Positions 18,650 to 28,580 are shown, numbered from the stretch's first letter. The stretch is DNA of 64,000 nt from Nocardioides albus (GCF_014648255.1 NZ_BMQT01000007.1:27706-91705); one strand, 5' to 3'. Notes: generated by a model from the sequence alone, not told the origin. Program-made: numbers and translations.

Positions 18650-19717
18650 TTGTCGACGCCGACATCGCCGTCCCCGCCTGATCCGAGCCGGCCGACGCTG
18701 CTCACGCAGCAGAGGCAATCGCGTCGGGCAGCGAGCATACGCCGCACCCGAGTCCTCGCCGTCGTCCTCGTCACCTGCCTGCTGGCCGCCGCCTCGGCCT
18801 GCGGAGTCACCCGTGGCGAGGAGTCGCGTGACCTCGACATGTGGATCCCGAACAGCCCCGGCGGCGGTTACGACCAGACCGGTCGGGCGGCCGTGGGCGT
18901 GCTCGACCGCGACAACCTCACCGGCGGCGACATCCAGGTGACCAACATCCTCGGTGCCGGCGGCTCCGTCGCGATGTCCCGGCTGATGAGCGAGGAGGGC
19001 AACGGCAACCTGCTCATGACCATCGGCCTGGGTGTGGTCGGCTCGACCTACTCCTTCGGCGTCGACGCCCGCCCCCAGGACGCCACCCCGATCGCCCAGC
19101 TCATCGAGGAGCAGGAGGGTGTGCTGGTCCCGGCGGACTCGCCGTTCAAGACCATCGACGACCTCGTCAAGGCCTGGCGTGCGTACCCCGAGTCGGTCGT
19201 CGTGGGCGGCGGATCGTCGCCGGGCGGTCCCGACCACCTCTTCCCGATGCAGCTGGCCGAGGCCGCCGGCATCGAGCCGAAGAAGGTCAAGTACGTCACC
19301 TACGACGGCGGCGGCCCGCTGACCAGCGCGCTGCTCGGCAACAAGATCGACGTCGGCTTCTCCGGCCTCGCCGAGTTCGAGGGGCAGGTGGAGGCCGGTG
19401 AGCTGCGGGTCCTGGCCGTCTCCGGCGACGAGCGCGGCACCGGCGTCTTCGCCGACGCGCCCACCCTGACCGAGAGCGGCATCGACCTGGTCTTCCTGAA
19501 CTGGCGCGGCGTGCTCGCCCCGCCGGGGATCAGCGACGAGCGCCGCCAGGAGCTGATCGACGTGCTCACCCGGATGCACGACTCGAAGCAGTGGCAGCAG
19601 GCGCTGAAGGACAACGGCTGGACCGACGCCTTCGTCACCGGCGACGACTTCGACGACTTCCTGGTCGAGCAGGACCAGCGCGTCGCCTCGACCCTGAAGG
19701 AGCTGGATCTGCTGTGA
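18650..19717 (+). CDS. tctC: Tripartite tricarboxylate transporter, substrate-binding lipoprotein
   Basis: The 355-residue protein starts at TTG, with GGAGG nine bases upstream. Basic residues and a hydrophobic stretch end in the lipobox LLAAASAC, so it is a lipid-anchored protein outside the membrane. The mature part has the TctC pattern (IPNSPGGGYDQTGRAA, GVVGSTYSFGVDARPQD, LGNKIDVGFSGLAEF). It delivers tricarboxylates or related acids to TctAB. Its stop overlaps the tctB GTG. Confidence 0.92.
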   Translation: MSTPTSPSPPDPSRPTLLTQQRQSRRAASIRRTRVLAVVLVTCLLAAASACGVTRGEESRDLDMWIPNSPGGGYDQTGRAAVGVLDRDNLTGGDIQVTNILGAGGSVAMSRLMSEEGNGNLLMTIGLGVVGSTYSFGVDARPQDATPIAQLIEEQEGVLVPADSPFKTIDDLVKAWRAYPESVVVGGGSSPGGPDHLFPMQLAEAAGIEPKKVKYVTYDGGGPLTSALLGNKIDVGFSGLAEFEGQVEAGELRVLAVSGDERGTGVFADAPTLTESGIDLVFLNWRGVLAPPGISDERRQELIDVLTRMHDSKQWQQALKDNGWTDAFVTGDDFDDFLVEQDQRVASTLKELDLL

Positions 19718-20241
19718 GCGTCCACGAAACCGCGTTGCCGGCGGAGGAGAAGAGCCCCCGGCGCCGCGTCGACTACGGCCAGTACGGACTGGCTGGGTTC
19801 CTGGTGGTCATCGGGATCTACACGATCATCGACGCCTCCGGTCTCGAGGTCGGCTTCGCCGACCCGGTGGGGCCCCGCGTCTTCCCGTACGTCATCGGCA
19901 CCGGCCTCGTCCTCGTCGGCGTGCTGCTGGCGGTCGCCACCGCCCGTGGCTCCCAGCCGGAGCCCGAGGATGGCGAGGACGTGGACCTGAGCCAGTCGGC
20001 CGACTGGCTGACGGTCCTCAAGCTGGTCGCCGTCCTGCTGTTCACGGTCGCGACCGTGAACCTGCTCGGCTGGGCGATCTCCGGCGCGGTGCTGTTCGCC
20101 GGTGCCGCCTGGTCCCTCGGCAGCCGCACGCTCGTGCGGGACGTGCTCGTCGGGCTCGTCCTGGCGATCGCCAGCTGGTACGCCTTCTACGTCGGTCTGG
20201 GCATCCCGCTCACCCCTGGCGTACTCGACGGGATCCTGTGA
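19714..20241 (+). CDS. tctB: Tripartite tricarboxylate transporter, small membrane subunit
   Basis: The 175-residue protein has four membrane segments (LAGFLVVIGIYTIIDA; FPYVIGTGLVLVGVLLAV; VLKLVAVLLFTVATVNLLGW; DVLVGLVLAIASWYAFYVGLGI) and the TctB pattern of a short acidic loop in the middle. GTG 19714 overlaps the tctC stop by 4 nt. It pairs with TctA downstream. Confidence 0.9.
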   Translation: MSVHETALPAEEKSPRRRVDYGQYGLAGFLVVIGIYTIIDASGLEVGFADPVGPRVFPYVIGTGLVLVGVLLAVATARGSQPEPEDGEDVDLSQSADWLTVLKLVAVLLFTVATVNLLGWAISGAVLFAGAAWSLGSRTLVRDVLVGLVLAIASWYAFYVGLGIPLTPGVLDGIL

Positions 20242-20251
20242 GGACTGACTG

Positions 20252-21787
20252 ATGGAGAACTTCCAACTGCTCCTGGGCGGCCTCGAGTCCGCCCTGACCC
20301 CGATGAACCTGCTGTACGCCGCCATCGGCGTGCTGCTGGGCACCTTCGTCGGCGTGCTGCCCGGCATCGGACCGGCGATGGCCATCGCGCTGCTGCTGCC
20401 CGTGACGTACCGGCTCGAGCCGACCAGCGCGTTCATCATGTTCGCCGGCCTCTACTACGGCGGCATGTACGGCGGTTCGACCACCTCGATCCTGCTGAAC
20501 ACGCCGGGGGAGTCCGCCTCGGTGATGACGGCGCTGGAGGGCAACCGGATGGCCAGAGCGGGGCGCGGCGCACAGGCGCTGGCCACCGCCGCGGTCGGCT
20601 CGTTCGTCGCCGGCACCATCGGCACCATCCTGGTGGCCTTCTTCTCGCCGGCACTGGCTGATGTGGCCGTCGAGCTGGGCGCACCGTCGTACTTCGCGCT
20701 GATGGTCCTGGCGCTGGTCATGACCACGACGGTGCTCGGCACTTCGGCCCTGCGCGGGTTCGCCGCGCTGTTCCTCGGCCTCACGATCGGTCTGGTCGGT
20801 CTCGACCTCAACACCGGCCAGCCGCGGCTCACCTTCGGGGTGACCCAGCTCGTCGACCGGCTCGACATCGTGGTCGTCGCCGTCGGCATCTTCGCCCTCG
20901 GCGAGGCGCTGTGGGTCGCCGCTCACCTGCGCCGGAAACCCGCGCACGTGATCCCCGTCGGCCGCCCGTGGCTGTCTCGCGACGACTGGGGCCGCTCCTG
21001 GAAGCCGTGGCTGCGCGGCACGGCATTCGGTTTCCCGTTCGGTGCGCTGCCGGCCGGCGGCGCCGAGATCCCGACCTTCCTCTCCTATCTGACCGAGCGG
21101 AAGCTCTCCAAGCGGGGCGATTTCGGTCGCGGCGCGATCGAGGGTGTGGCCGGACCAGAGGCGGCCAACAACGCCTCGGCCGCCGGGATGTTCGTGCCGA
21201 TGCTCGCCCTCGGCCTGCCGGTGACGGCCACGGCCGCCGTGATGCTCTCGGCGCTGCAGGGGTACGGGATCACGCCCGGTCCGCAGCTGATGACGGACCA
21301 CGCCGACCTGGTGTGGACCCTGCTGGCCAGCCTCCTCATCGGCAACACCCTGCTGCTGGTGCTCAACCTGCCGCTGGCGCCGCTGTGGGCCCGGCTGCTG
21401 CGCATCCCGCGGCCGCAGCTCTACGCGGGCATCCTGTTCTTCGCCTGCCTCGGGGCGTACGCCACCAACCTGGATCCGTTCGACATCGGCCTGCTGCTCG
21501 CTTTCGGTCTGCTCGGGCTGATGATGCGCCGCTTCGGTCTGCCGGTGCTGCCGCTGATCCTGGGCGTCATCCTGGGTCCGCTGATGGAGACCAAGCTGCG
21601 TGAGGCGCTGACCATCTCGGGCGGTGACTACATGACGCTGCTGAGCGAGCCGCTCGCGGTGGTCATCTACGTCCTGATCGCGTTGTTCATCCTGGGCCGG
21701 CCGTTCATCGCCCGGCTCCGGGCACGGGCCGAGCAGTCGGCCGACCCCGACGAGTTCGAGGACGAGAAGGAGCTGTCGAAGTCATGA
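20252..21787 (+). CDS. tctA: Tripartite tricarboxylate transporter, large membrane subunit
   Basis: The 511-residue polytopic protein contains the TctA signature [26 protein letters not shown] and a second half with [16 protein letters not shown] and [19 protein letters not shown], the conserved repeat pair of this family. It forms the sodium- or proton-driven permease channel. Its stop overlaps the start of the universal stress gene (ATGA). Confidence 0.95.
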   Translation: MENFQLLLGGLESALTPMNLLYAAIGVLLGTFVGVLPGIGPAMAIALLLPVTYRLEPTSAFIMFAGLYYGGMYGGSTTSILLNTPGESASVMTALEGNRMARAGRGAQALATAAVGSFVAGTIGTILVAFFSPALADVAVELGAPSYFALMVLALVMTTTVLGTSALRGFAALFLGLTIGLVGLDLNTGQPRLTFGVTQLVDRLDIVVVAVGIFALGEALWVAAHLRRKPAHVIPVGRPWLSRDDWGRSWKPWLRGTAFGFPFGALPAGGAEIPTFLSYLTERKLSKRGDFGRGAIEGVAGPEAANNASAAGMFVPMLALGLPVTATAAVMLSALQGYGITPGPQLMTDHADLVWTLLASLLIGNTLLLVLNLPLAPLWARLLRIPRPQLYAGILFFACLGAYATNLDPFDIGLLLAFGLLGLMMRRFGLPVLPLILGVILGPLMETKLREALTISGGDYMTLLSEPLAVVIYVLIALFILGRPFIARLRARAEQSADPDEFEDEKELSKS

Positions 21788-22206
21788 GTGAGACACCTGC
21801 AGGTGGTTGGATCGTGGTGGCGTGGGCGCCTGACGTCTTCGGTGCGGTCGCGCTGGACTGGGCGCTCGCCGACGCCGAGCGCCGTGACCGGGGCGTGGTG
21901 ATCGTGAACGCCTCCCGGGGCGACGCGCTGGTCGACGACCGCTACGCCCTCGACGACCAGCTCGGCGAGCTCGAGCGCAGGCTCGTCGAGTCCGGCCGGC
22001 CGCACGAGGTGCGGCAGTCGATCGACCCGGACGTCGCCGGTGCTGTCCTCGAGGCGGCCGAGCAGGTCGACGCCAGGCTCGTCGTGGTCGGACTGCGGCG
22101 GCGTACGCCGGTCGGCAAGCTGCTGATGGGCAGCGTCGCGCAGCGGATCCTGCTCGGCGCTTCCTGTCCGGTCCTGGCGGTCAAGCCGGGATCGGTTCCC
22201 GACTGA
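21784..22206 (+). CDS. Universal stress protein (UspA domain)
   Basis: The 140-residue single-domain protein has the nucleotide-binding pattern near its end ([36 protein letters not shown]). It is translationally coupled to tctA. UspA-type proteins fused or coupled to transporters often act as regulatory subunits, so a role in controlling TctABC is plausible. Confidence 0.88.
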   Translation: MSETPAGGWIVVAWAPDVFGAVALDWALADAERRDRGVVIVNASRGDALVDDRYALDDQLGELERRLVESGRPHEVRQSIDPDVAGAVLEAAEQVDARLVVVGLRRRTPVGKLLMGSVAQRILLGASCPVLAVKPGSVPD

Positions 22207-22280
22207 CCGAGACGGTCCGGGACGAGGGTCCGGCGCGAGGGTTCGGTGTCCGGGGCGTGTGCGCGTCATACTTCACGGTG

Positions 22281-23738
22281 ATGAGCACTGCCACCGAACC
22301 CTCCGCCGAGACCGCTCCGACCGACCTGCCGCTGGTGTCGGTCGCGATGGTGACCCTCGGGTGCACCCGCAACGAGGTGGACTCCGAGGAGCTCGCCGGC
22401 CGGCTGACCGCCGGAGGCTTCCGGCTGGTCGCCGACCCCGACGAGGCCGACACCGTGGTGGTCAACACCTGCGGCTTCGTCGAGCAGGCGAAGAAGGACT
22501 CGGTCGACACGCTGCTCGAGGCCGCCGACCTCAAGGAGACGGGCAAGGCGCAGGCCGTCGTCGCGGTCGGCTGCATGGCCGAGCGCTACGGCAAGGACCT
22601 GGCTGCCGAGCTCCCCGAGGCCGACGCGGTGCTCGGGTTCGACGACTACCCCGACATCGCTGCCAAGCTGCGCTCCATCCTCAGCGGCGAGACCCACCAC
22701 CCGCACACGCCTCAGGACCGGCGTCTGCTGCTCCCGATCTCCCCGGTCGAGCGCGACGCCTCGGCCATCTCGGTCCCCGGCATGGCCGCGGTCGACCAGG
22801 TGCCGGGTTTCGCGGGACGCACCCGGCTCGACGACGCCCCGTGGGCGCCGCTGAAGCTGGCGTCGGGCTGTGACCGTCGGTGCACCTTCTGCGCGATCCC
22901 GCAGTTCCGCGGCTCGTTCGTGTCGCGCCGCCCCTCCGACGTGCTCCACGAGGGCCAGTGGCTGGCCCAGCAGGGCGTCAAGGAGCTCTTCCTGGTCTCG
23001 GAGAACTCCACCTCCTACGGCAAGGACCTCGGCGACCTCCGGCTGCTCGAGACCCTCCTGCCCGAGCTCGGGGCCATCGATGGCATCGAGCGCGTCCGCG
23101 TCTCCTACCTGCAGCCCGCCGAGACCCGTCCCGACCTGCTGAAGGTCATCGCCACCACGCCGGGCGTGGCGCCCTACTTCGACCTGAGCTTCCAGCACGC
23201 CTCCAACGCCGTCCTGCGGCGGATGAAGCGGTTCGGCGACCCGGAGAGCTTCCTGGGCCTGCTCGAGCAGATCCGCGGCTACGCCCCCGAGGCCGGGGTG
23301 CGGTCCAACGTGATCGTCGGCTTCCCCGGCGAGACCGAGGAGGACCTCGAGATCCTCACCGACTTCCTGGTCGCTGCGCGGATGGACGTCACCGGCGTCT
23401 TCGGCTACTCCGACGAGGAGGGCACCGAGGCCGCCGGCTTCGACGACTCGCTCAAGCTGGACGCCGACGAGATCCGGGCCCGCGTCGAGCACGTCAACGA
23501 GCTCGTCGAGGAGCTCACCGCCCAGCGCGCCGAGGAGCGGATCGGCGAGCAAGTCGTCGTGCTCGTCGAGGAGGTCGAAGACGGCGAGATCCTCGGCCGG
23601 GCCCTTCATCAGGGCCCCGAGGTCGACGGGATGACCTCGCTCGAAGGCGCAGTCGAGAACGTACGTCCGGGCGATCTCGTGTCCGCGACCGTCATCGCCT
23701 CCGAAGGCGTTGACCTCGTCGCGTCGGTGAACGGTTAG
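22281..23738 (+). CDS. rimO: Ribosomal protein S12 methylthiotransferase
   Basis: The 485-residue protein shows an N-terminal UPF0004 domain ([35 protein letters not shown]), a radical SAM domain with the CxxxCxxC cluster in [18 protein letters not shown], and a C-terminal TRAM-like region. It adds a methylthio group to an aspartate of ribosomal protein S12. ATG 22281 is chosen over GTG 22257. Confidence 0.95.
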   Translation: MSTATEPSAETAPTDLPLVSVAMVTLGCTRNEVDSEELAGRLTAGGFRLVADPDEADTVVVNTCGFVEQAKKDSVDTLLEAADLKETGKAQAVVAVGCMAERYGKDLAAELPEADAVLGFDDYPDIAAKLRSILSGETHHPHTPQDRRLLLPISPVERDASAISVPGMAAVDQVPGFAGRTRLDDAPWAPLKLASGCDRRCTFCAIPQFRGSFVSRRPSDVLHEGQWLAQQGVKELFLVSENSTSYGKDLGDLRLLETLLPELGAIDGIERVRVSYLQPAETRPDLLKVIATTPGVAPYFDLSFQHASNAVLRRMKRFGDPESFLGLLEQIRGYAPEAGVRSNVIVGFPGETEEDLEILTDFLVAARMDVTGVFGYSDEEGTEAAGFDDSLKLDADEIRARVEHVNELVEELTAQRAEERIGEQVVVLVEEVEDGEILGRALHQGPEVDGMTSLEGAVENVRPGDLVSATVIASEGVDLVASVNG

Positions 23739-23748
23739 GGTGCAGCCC

Positions 23749-24372
23749 GTGAACGATGACGCCACTGCCGTGAAGACGAGCAACTGGAACGTACCCAACG
23801 CGCTGACCACGCTGCGGATCCTCGCGGTGCCGTTCTTCGCGTGGGCGCTGCTCGCCGACGGCGGCGACAACCCGACCCTGCGCTGGGTCGCGTTCGTCAT
23901 CTTCGTGCTCGCGATGATCACCGACAAGATCGACGGCGACCTGGCGCGCAAGCACAACCTGATCACCGACTTCGGCAAGATCGCCGACCCGATCGCCGAC
24001 AAGGCGGTCACCGGGATGGCCCTTATCGGGCTCTCGATCGTCGGCGACGTGTGGTGGTGGGTGACGATCATCGTGCTGCTGCGCGAGTGGAGCGTCACGC
24101 TGCTGCGGCTCTCGGTCCTGAAGAAGATCGTGATCCCGGCCGACGAGCTCGGCAAGATCAAGACCACCGTGCAGGCGGTCGCCCTCGGCGGCCTGCTGCT
24201 GCCGCTCCCGCACGGCTCGGCGCACGGCGGCGCGTTCGGCGACGCCCTGGTCTGGGAGATCCTCTTCTACGCCTTCCAGGTCTGCCTCGCGGTCGCGGTC
24301 GCGCTGACCATGTGGTCCGGCGCCCAGTTCTTCCACGGGGTGTGGAAGCAGCGCGCCTCGCTCCGCTCCTGA
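23749..24372 (+). CDS. pgsA: CDP-diacylglycerol-glycerol-3-phosphate 3-phosphatidyltransferase
   Basis: The 207-residue membrane protein carries the CDP-alcohol phosphotransferase motif within DKIDGDLARKHNLITDFGKI and the following ADPIADK (D-G-x2-A-R-x8-G-x3-D-x3-D), plus several hydrophobic helices. It makes phosphatidylglycerophosphate. Its position after rimO and before cinA-clgR matches the conserved actinobacterial order, broken here by the secreted nuclease gene. GTG 23749 is preferred over 23740 because TAGGGT (23736-23741) then sits 7 nt upstream. Confidence 0.93.
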   Translation: MNDDATAVKTSNWNVPNALTTLRILAVPFFAWALLADGGDNPTLRWVAFVIFVLAMITDKIDGDLARKHNLITDFGKIADPIADKAVTGMALIGLSIVGDVWWWVTIIVLLREWSVTLLRLSVLKKIVIPADELGKIKTTVQAVALGGLLLPLPHGSAHGGAFGDALVWEILFYAFQVCLAVAVALTMWSGAQFFHGVWKQRASLRS

Positions 24373-24546
24373 TCGCCTCCGCGGCCGCACAGATCGCCGA
24401 TTTCGGGTAGCTGTAACTCCGTTACCGAACGTTCATCGAAGATCCCCGCAAAGGGCCCGTACGCCGCGTTATGGTCACGTGGTTCGGTCGGTGCTGATTC
24501 GGGCAGACCGCCCATCGTCTTCTACCTTCCACGCGGGGAGTCATCC

Positions 24547-26517
24547 ATGTTCTCAGCACGTCAGGTGCTCGGTTCGGTGGTCGGCCTGACGGCCGCCGTG
24601 GCAGGCATCGGCGCGGTCGCCATCCCGACCGCCCGAGCCGCCACCGCCGAGGCCGTCGCCATCGCCGACATCCAGGGCAGCGGCACCACCAGCCCGCTCG
24701 CCGGCAAGACCGTCACCACCAAGGGCATCGTCACCGCCGCCTACCCCTCGGGCGGGTTCTTCGGCTTCTACCTCCAGACGCCCGGCACCGGCGGAGCGCT
24801 CGACCTCGGCTCCCACGGCGCCTCCGACGCGGTCTTCGTCTACCAGCCCCGCTCGGCGGGTCCCGTCACCGTCGCTCCGGGTGATGCGGTCACGGTGACC
24901 GGTCAGGTGACCGAGTACGCCGGCATGACTCAGGTGTCGGTGCCCACCGCCGCCGGAATCGTCACCGACGGGACCGGCTCGATCGAGCCGGTCGTCTCGC
25001 AGTGGCCGGCGACCGACGCGCAGCGGGAGTCGCTGGAGGGGATGCTCTTCGCCCCGCAGGGCGAGATCACCGTGAGCAACACCTACGGTGTGGAGAACTT
25101 CGGTGAGCTGGGCCTCGCCCAGGGCGACCGCCCGCTGCTCCAGCCGACCGAGGTCGCCCGTCCCGGGTCGGCCGAGGCCGCGGCCGTCGAGGCCGACAAC
25201 GCCGCTCGCGGGATCGTGCTCGACGACGGCTCCTCGACCACGCTGCGGCCGCCGACGAGCCGTACGATCCCGTACGTCTCCAACACTGCACCCGTCGTGG
25301 TCGGCGCCTCCGTCGACTTCCGCGGGCCGGTGATCCTCGCCGAGGGCGGTTCGCCCTCGGCGCCGACCTATCGGTTCCAGCCCACCCAGGTGGCCACCGC
25401 CGACCCGGCGTCGTGGCCGGCCGACTTCGGCGACGTACGCAGCGAGGCTCCGGACGAGGACAAGATCGGCCGCGCCGACGTGAAGATCGCCTCGTTCAAC
25501 GTCCTCAACTACTTCACCACCCTGGGTGACGCCGACGACGACAACGTCGGCGACGGTGGCTGCACCGCCTACAAGGACCGTTCCAGCGACGGCAACAACG
25601 TCAGCGGCGGCTGTGATCAGCGGGGCGCCTGGGACCCGGCCGACTTCGACCGCCAGCAGTCGAAGATCGTCTCCGCGATCAACGCGCTCGACGCCGACGT
25701 CGTCGGCCTGATGGAGATCGAGAACTCCGCTCGCCTGGGCGAGGCTCCCGACGAGGCGACCGGCTCGCTGGTCGCAGCGCTCAACGCCGCAGCCGGCCGC
25801 GAGGTCTGGACGGCCAACCCGTCCTCGGCCGAGCTGCCCGACGCGTCCGGCTCGGATGTGATCACCAACGCGATCATCTACAAGCGCTCAGCCGTACGCC
25901 GCATCGGTGATGCTCGCGCGCTCGGTGACCAGAGCGGCGACGACCAGGCCTTCGGCAACGCTCGCGAGCCGATCGGTCAGGTCTTCAAGCCTGTCGTCGG
26001 CGGGGCTCCCTTCTTCTTCGTGGTCAACCACTTCAAGTCCAAGGGGTCGCCCGGCCCGTGGCCCGGCGACGGTGACACCGGTGACGGCCAGGGCGCCTCC
26101 AACGAGTCGCGGATCCGCCAGGCGACCGCGCTGGTCTCCTGGGTCTCCTCGATCCGCTCCCAGACCGGCGTCGCCGACGTCGCGCTCGCCGGCGACTTCA
26201 ACGCCTACACCCAGGAGGACCCGATGCAGGTCCTCTACGAGGCCGGCTACGCCGACTCCGAGACGCTCAGCGGCAACGAGGAGTACAGCTACTCCTTCTC
26301 CGGCCTGGCCGGCTCGCTCGACCACGTGCTGCTCAACCGGCACGCCCAGCGCCGCTTCACCGGCTCCGACATCTGGAAGATCAACTCGGGTGAGTCCTTG
26401 CTGTTCGAGTACAGCCGCTACAACTACACCGGCGTAGACCTGCACACCGACTCGCCGTTCCGCTCCTCCGACCACGACCCGGTTGTCGTCGGGCTGAAGC
26501 GCAACGGGGGACGCTGA
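24547..26517 (+). CDS. Secreted ExeM/NucH-type extracellular endonuclease
   Basis: The 656-residue protein has a signal peptide ending near ARAATAEA. An OB-fold-like N-terminal domain (VAIADIQGSGTTSPLAGKTV, GFYLQTP) leads into an exonuclease-endonuclease-phosphatase domain with IASFNVLNYF, DVVGLMEIENS, VNHFKSKGS, LAGDFNAYTQEDP and the final SDHDPVVV. These are the catalytic motifs of the ExeM/NucH family of secreted nucleases, often tied to phosphate scavenging or use of extracellular DNA. No sorting motif is visible. It interrupts the pgsA-cinA neighbourhood. Confidence 0.9.
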   Translation: MFSARQVLGSVVGLTAAVAGIGAVAIPTARAATAEAVAIADIQGSGTTSPLAGKTVTTKGIVTAAYPSGGFFGFYLQTPGTGGALDLGSHGASDAVFVYQPRSAGPVTVAPGDAVTVTGQVTEYAGMTQVSVPTAAGIVTDGTGSIEPVVSQWPATDAQRESLEGMLFAPQGEITVSNTYGVENFGELGLAQGDRPLLQPTEVARPGSAEAAAVEADNAARGIVLDDGSSTTLRPPTSRTIPYVSNTAPVVVGASVDFRGPVILAEGGSPSAPTYRFQPTQVATADPASWPADFGDVRSEAPDEDKIGRADVKIASFNVLNYFTTLGDADDDNVGDGGCTAYKDRSSDGNNVSGGCDQRGAWDPADFDRQQSKIVSAINALDADVVGLMEIENSARLGEAPDEATGSLVAALNAAAGREVWTANPSSAELPDASGSDVITNAIIYKRSAVRRIGDARALGDQSGDDQAFGNAREPIGQVFKPVVGGAPFFFVVNHFKSKGSPGPWPGDGDTGDGQGASNESRIRQATALVSWVSSIRSQTGVADVALAGDFNAYTQEDPMQVLYEAGYADSETLSGNEEYSYSFSGLAGSLDHVLLNRHAQRRFTGSDIWKINSGESLLFEYSRYNYTGVDLHTDSPFRSSDHDPVVVGLKRNGGR

Positions 26518-26520
26518 CCC

Positions 26521-26617
26521 CCGCCGAGTCGGCGCAAACTGACCAAGAAGTCCGTCGAGTCGGCTCGTCATGACGAGCCGACTCGACGGATTTGGGGTCA
26601 GGACGAGCCGACTTGGC
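26521..26617. repeat. GCCGAGTCGGC hemi-site array 2 with a perfect 40-bp palindrome
   Basis: Three bases after the nuclease gene stop, a forward hemi-site (CCGCCGAGTCGGCGCAAACT GACC) is followed by a perfect 40-bp palindrome at 26551-26590, with arms TCCGTCGAGTCGGCTCGTCA and its exact complement and no loop. A reverse hemi-site then ends in GACGAGCCGACTTGGCC. The array stops 14 bp before the TACGTT -10 box of cinA. Confidence 0.9.
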
Positions 26618-26642
26618 CAGGCTGGTCGGCTACGTTCCTTCT

Positions 26643-27128
26643 ATGGCAAATGTCGATGATCTCCATGCCGCTCTGCGGGATGCTTCCGCGACGCTGGCGA
26701 CCGCTGAGTCGTTGACCGCCGGCCGCCTGGCCGCGATGCTCACCGACCCACCGGGAGCGTCCAAGACGTATCGCGGCGGGTTCGTGACGTACGCGACCGA
26801 GCTCAAGCAGACCCTGCTGGGTGTCCCCGTCTCGGTGGTCGAGACAGTCGGGGTGGTCTCGGCCGAGTGCGCCGCGGCGATGGCCGTCGGGGCGCGCGAG
26901 CAGGCGGGGGCGACGTACGGTCTCGCGACCACGGGTGTGGCCGGGCCTGAGGAGCAGGAGGGGAAGCCCGTCGGGACGGTCTATCTCGGCGTTTCCGGTC
27001 CGCACGGTGAAACAACGAAGCTACTTGGGCTGTCGGGCTCGCGCATGGAGATCCAGCGTGATACGTGTTTGTTCGCTGTTGATGAACTACTCCGACTACT
27101 TCGGCGGGAACATCGAGGGGTCAGGTAG
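26643..27128 (+). CDS. cinA: CinA C-terminal domain protein (nicotinamide-nucleotide amidase-like)
   Basis: The 161-residue protein matches the stand-alone CinA C-terminal domain: ATAESLTAGRLAAMLTDPPGAS, TYATELKQTLLGV, YGLATTGVAGPEEQEGKPVGTVYLG. The enzyme deamidates NMN. The N-terminal MoeA-like domain of full CinA is absent, as in most actinobacteria. TACGTT lies 6 nt before the ATG. It is followed by clgR, the expected order. Confidence 0.92.
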   Translation: MANVDDLHAALRDASATLATAESLTAGRLAAMLTDPPGASKTYRGGFVTYATELKQTLLGVPVSVVETVGVVSAECAAAMAVGAREQAGATYGLATTGVAGPEEQEGKPVGTVYLGVSGPHGETTKLLGLSGSRMEIQRDTCLFAVDELLRLLRREHRGVR

Positions 27129-27188
27129 CGTTGGACAAGGACGTCACCCAGATGTCGGTGACTTGTGAACTGTAGGAGGCTGACCGCA

Positions 27189-27476
27189 ATGGTGCTCTTC
27201 CGTCGACTGCTCGGCGAGGTGCTTCGTGCCCAGCGGCTCGAGCGCGGGATGACCCTGCGTGAGGTCTCCGCGGAGGCCCGAGTGAGCCTCGGCTACATCT
27301 CCGAGGTCGAGCGTGGCCAGAAGGAAGCCTCCTCCGAGCTCCTCGCCTCGCTCTGCAGCGCCCTGGACGTGGCTCTCTCCGATGTGCTGCGCGACGTCTC
27401 CGACGCGGTCGCGATCGAAGAGGCCACCATCCTGCGGATGCCGGTCCGCGCCGCAGCCGACGCTGCCGCAGCCTGA
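27189..27476 (+). CDS. clgR: ClgR-type XRE transcriptional regulator
   Basis: The 95-residue protein is a single helix-turn-helix domain ([37 protein letters not shown]) followed by [10 protein letters not shown], and ends in an Ala-rich tail. This matches ClgR, the activator of clp protease genes in actinobacteria, whose C-terminal alanines make it a Clp substrate. AGGAGG lies shortly before the ATG. Position after cinA supports the name. Confidence 0.9.
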   Translation: MVLFRRLLGEVLRAQRLERGMTLREVSAEARVSLGYISEVERGQKEASSELLASLCSALDVALSDVLRDVSDAVAIEEATILRMPVRAAADAAAA

Positions 27477-27478
27477 TC

Positions 27479-27496
27479 CTCCCCAATCTGGGGGAG
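27479..27496 (+). terminator. Possible terminator hairpin after clgR
   Basis: CTCCCC and GGGGAG enclose a 6-nt loop two bases after the clgR stop, followed by ATTGTTTCT. The stem is short (6 bp) and the T tract is imperfect. A second hairpin with a 7-bp stem (AGACGGA/TCCGTCT, 4-nt loop) follows at 27517-27534. Together they may end the cinA-clgR message. Confidence 0.35.
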
Positions 27497-27587
27497 ATTG
27501 TTTCTCACCTGTCTCAAGACGGACGTTTCCGTCTCCTTGCCTGATGTGAGCCCACGACGGGCCGCAGGTTCATGGGGAGATGGTGTC

Positions 27588-27815
27588 ATGCACATGGCTG
27601 TCGAGAACGAGCTTCCAGACATGGCGGTTCCGGTGCCGCGGAAAGACCCCGCGCTGCTCGAGGCCGAGCTCTTCGGGCTGGAGGAGACCCTGAACATCCT
27701 CCGCGACGAGTTCACCTCGGTCGCTCCCAGCGAGCGTGTGCACGTCGTTCGTCACATGCGAGACACGCGGGTGCGGATCGCACGGATCCGGATGCAGCTG
27801 CTGCACGGCTACTAG
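27588..27815 (+). CDS. Conserved small hypothetical protein
   Basis: The 75-residue protein is predicted to be mostly helical (ALLEAELFGLEETLNILRDE, ERVHVVRHMRDTRVRIARIRM) with alternating charged and hydrophobic residues, possibly a coiled coil or dimer. There is no signal or membrane segment. It lies alone between clgR and nei2. Function is unknown. Confidence 0.65.
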   Translation: MHMAVENELPDMAVPVPRKDPALLEAELFGLEETLNILRDEFTSVAPSERVHVVRHMRDTRVRIARIRMQLLHGY

Positions 27816-27823
27816 GCCGTACG

Positions 27824-28576
27824 CTAGGACTGGCACCTCGTGCAGTGGTAAGCCGGTCGCTCCTTGCCGGGCGGGCCGACCTTGGCGACGGTCACGGCGC
27901 CACCGCAGCGCCGGCACGCCCGGCGACCGTAGACCCACATCTGCCGGGAGCGAGACCACTCGGCCTGCATCAGGTCGCGGGTGCGCTGGAGGATGCGGGG
28001 GAGTCGGTCGCCGGTCTCCGCGACCGTACGCAGCGGGTTGATCCCGGCGATGAAGCAGGTCTCGGCGGCGTAGATCGTGCCGATCCCGGCCAGGTTGGTC
28101 TGGTCGCGCAGCGCGTCGAAGAGGGGCCGCTCGGGCTGCCGGGCGAGGCGTTCGATAGCTGTGTCGGGGTCCCAGTCGTCGGCGAGGATGTCCGGTCCGA
28201 GGTGGGCGACCAGTCGCTCCTCCTGGTCGCGCGGGACGAGCTCGACGATGCCGAGCAGGAAGCCGACCGCCTCGGTCTTCTCGGTGCGGAGCGCCACCCG
28301 CGCCTGGAAGGCGGGCTTCGGCCAGCGTCGGCCGGCCTCGAGGATCCGCCAGGATCCCTCCATCTTCAGGTGGGTGTGCAGCGTCCACTCCCCGGTGGGA
28401 TGGCCGATCCGGGTGAGCAGGTGCTTGCCACGCGACACCGTCCCGCGGACGGTTCCGCCGGCCAGGTCGACCGTGGCCAGCTGCGGGACCCGGAAGTCCG
28501 TACGCGTGAGCACCTGCCCGGTCAGCCCCTTGTCGAGCCGTCGGGCGGTCCGGAGCACCGCGTCACCTTCGGGCAC
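27824..28576 (-). CDS. nei2: Fpg/Nei family DNA glycosylase (Nei2-like endonuclease VIII)
   Basis: The 250-residue protein starts MPEGD, which supplies the catalytic N-terminal proline and Glu3. It contains the H2TH region (GIGTIYAAETCFIAGINP) and a C-terminal zinc finger with CRRCGG and YHCTRCQS. It removes oxidised pyrimidines and nicks the strand. The MPEGD start and the VPQLATVDLAGGTVRG stretch resemble the mycobacterial Nei2 branch. It follows lhr on the same strand with a 4-bp gap, so the two may be co-transcribed. Confidence 0.92.
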   Translation of the reverse strand: MPEGDAVLRTARRLDKGLTGQVLTRTDFRVPQLATVDLAGGTVRGTVSRGKHLLTRIGHPTGEWTLHTHLKMEGSWRILEAGRRWPKPAFQARVALRTEKTEAVGFLLGIVELVPRDQEERLVAHLGPDILADDWDPDTAIERLARQPERPLFDALRDQTNLAGIGTIYAAETCFIAGINPLRTVAETGDRLPRILQRTRDLMQAEWSRSRQMWVYGRRACRRCGGAVTVAKVGPPGKERPAYHCTRCQS

Positions 28577-28580
28577 GGTC

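Noticed and set aside
24426..24440. Possible LexA box (CGAACGTTC) before the secreted nuclease gene
   Set aside because: The two halves are not separated by the 4-nt spacer needed, so it does not fit the SOS box.
27060..27188. ClgR-type binding site (GTTCGC-n5-GCG) upstream of clgR
   Set aside because: GTTCGCTGTTGATG near 27068 matches the first half only.
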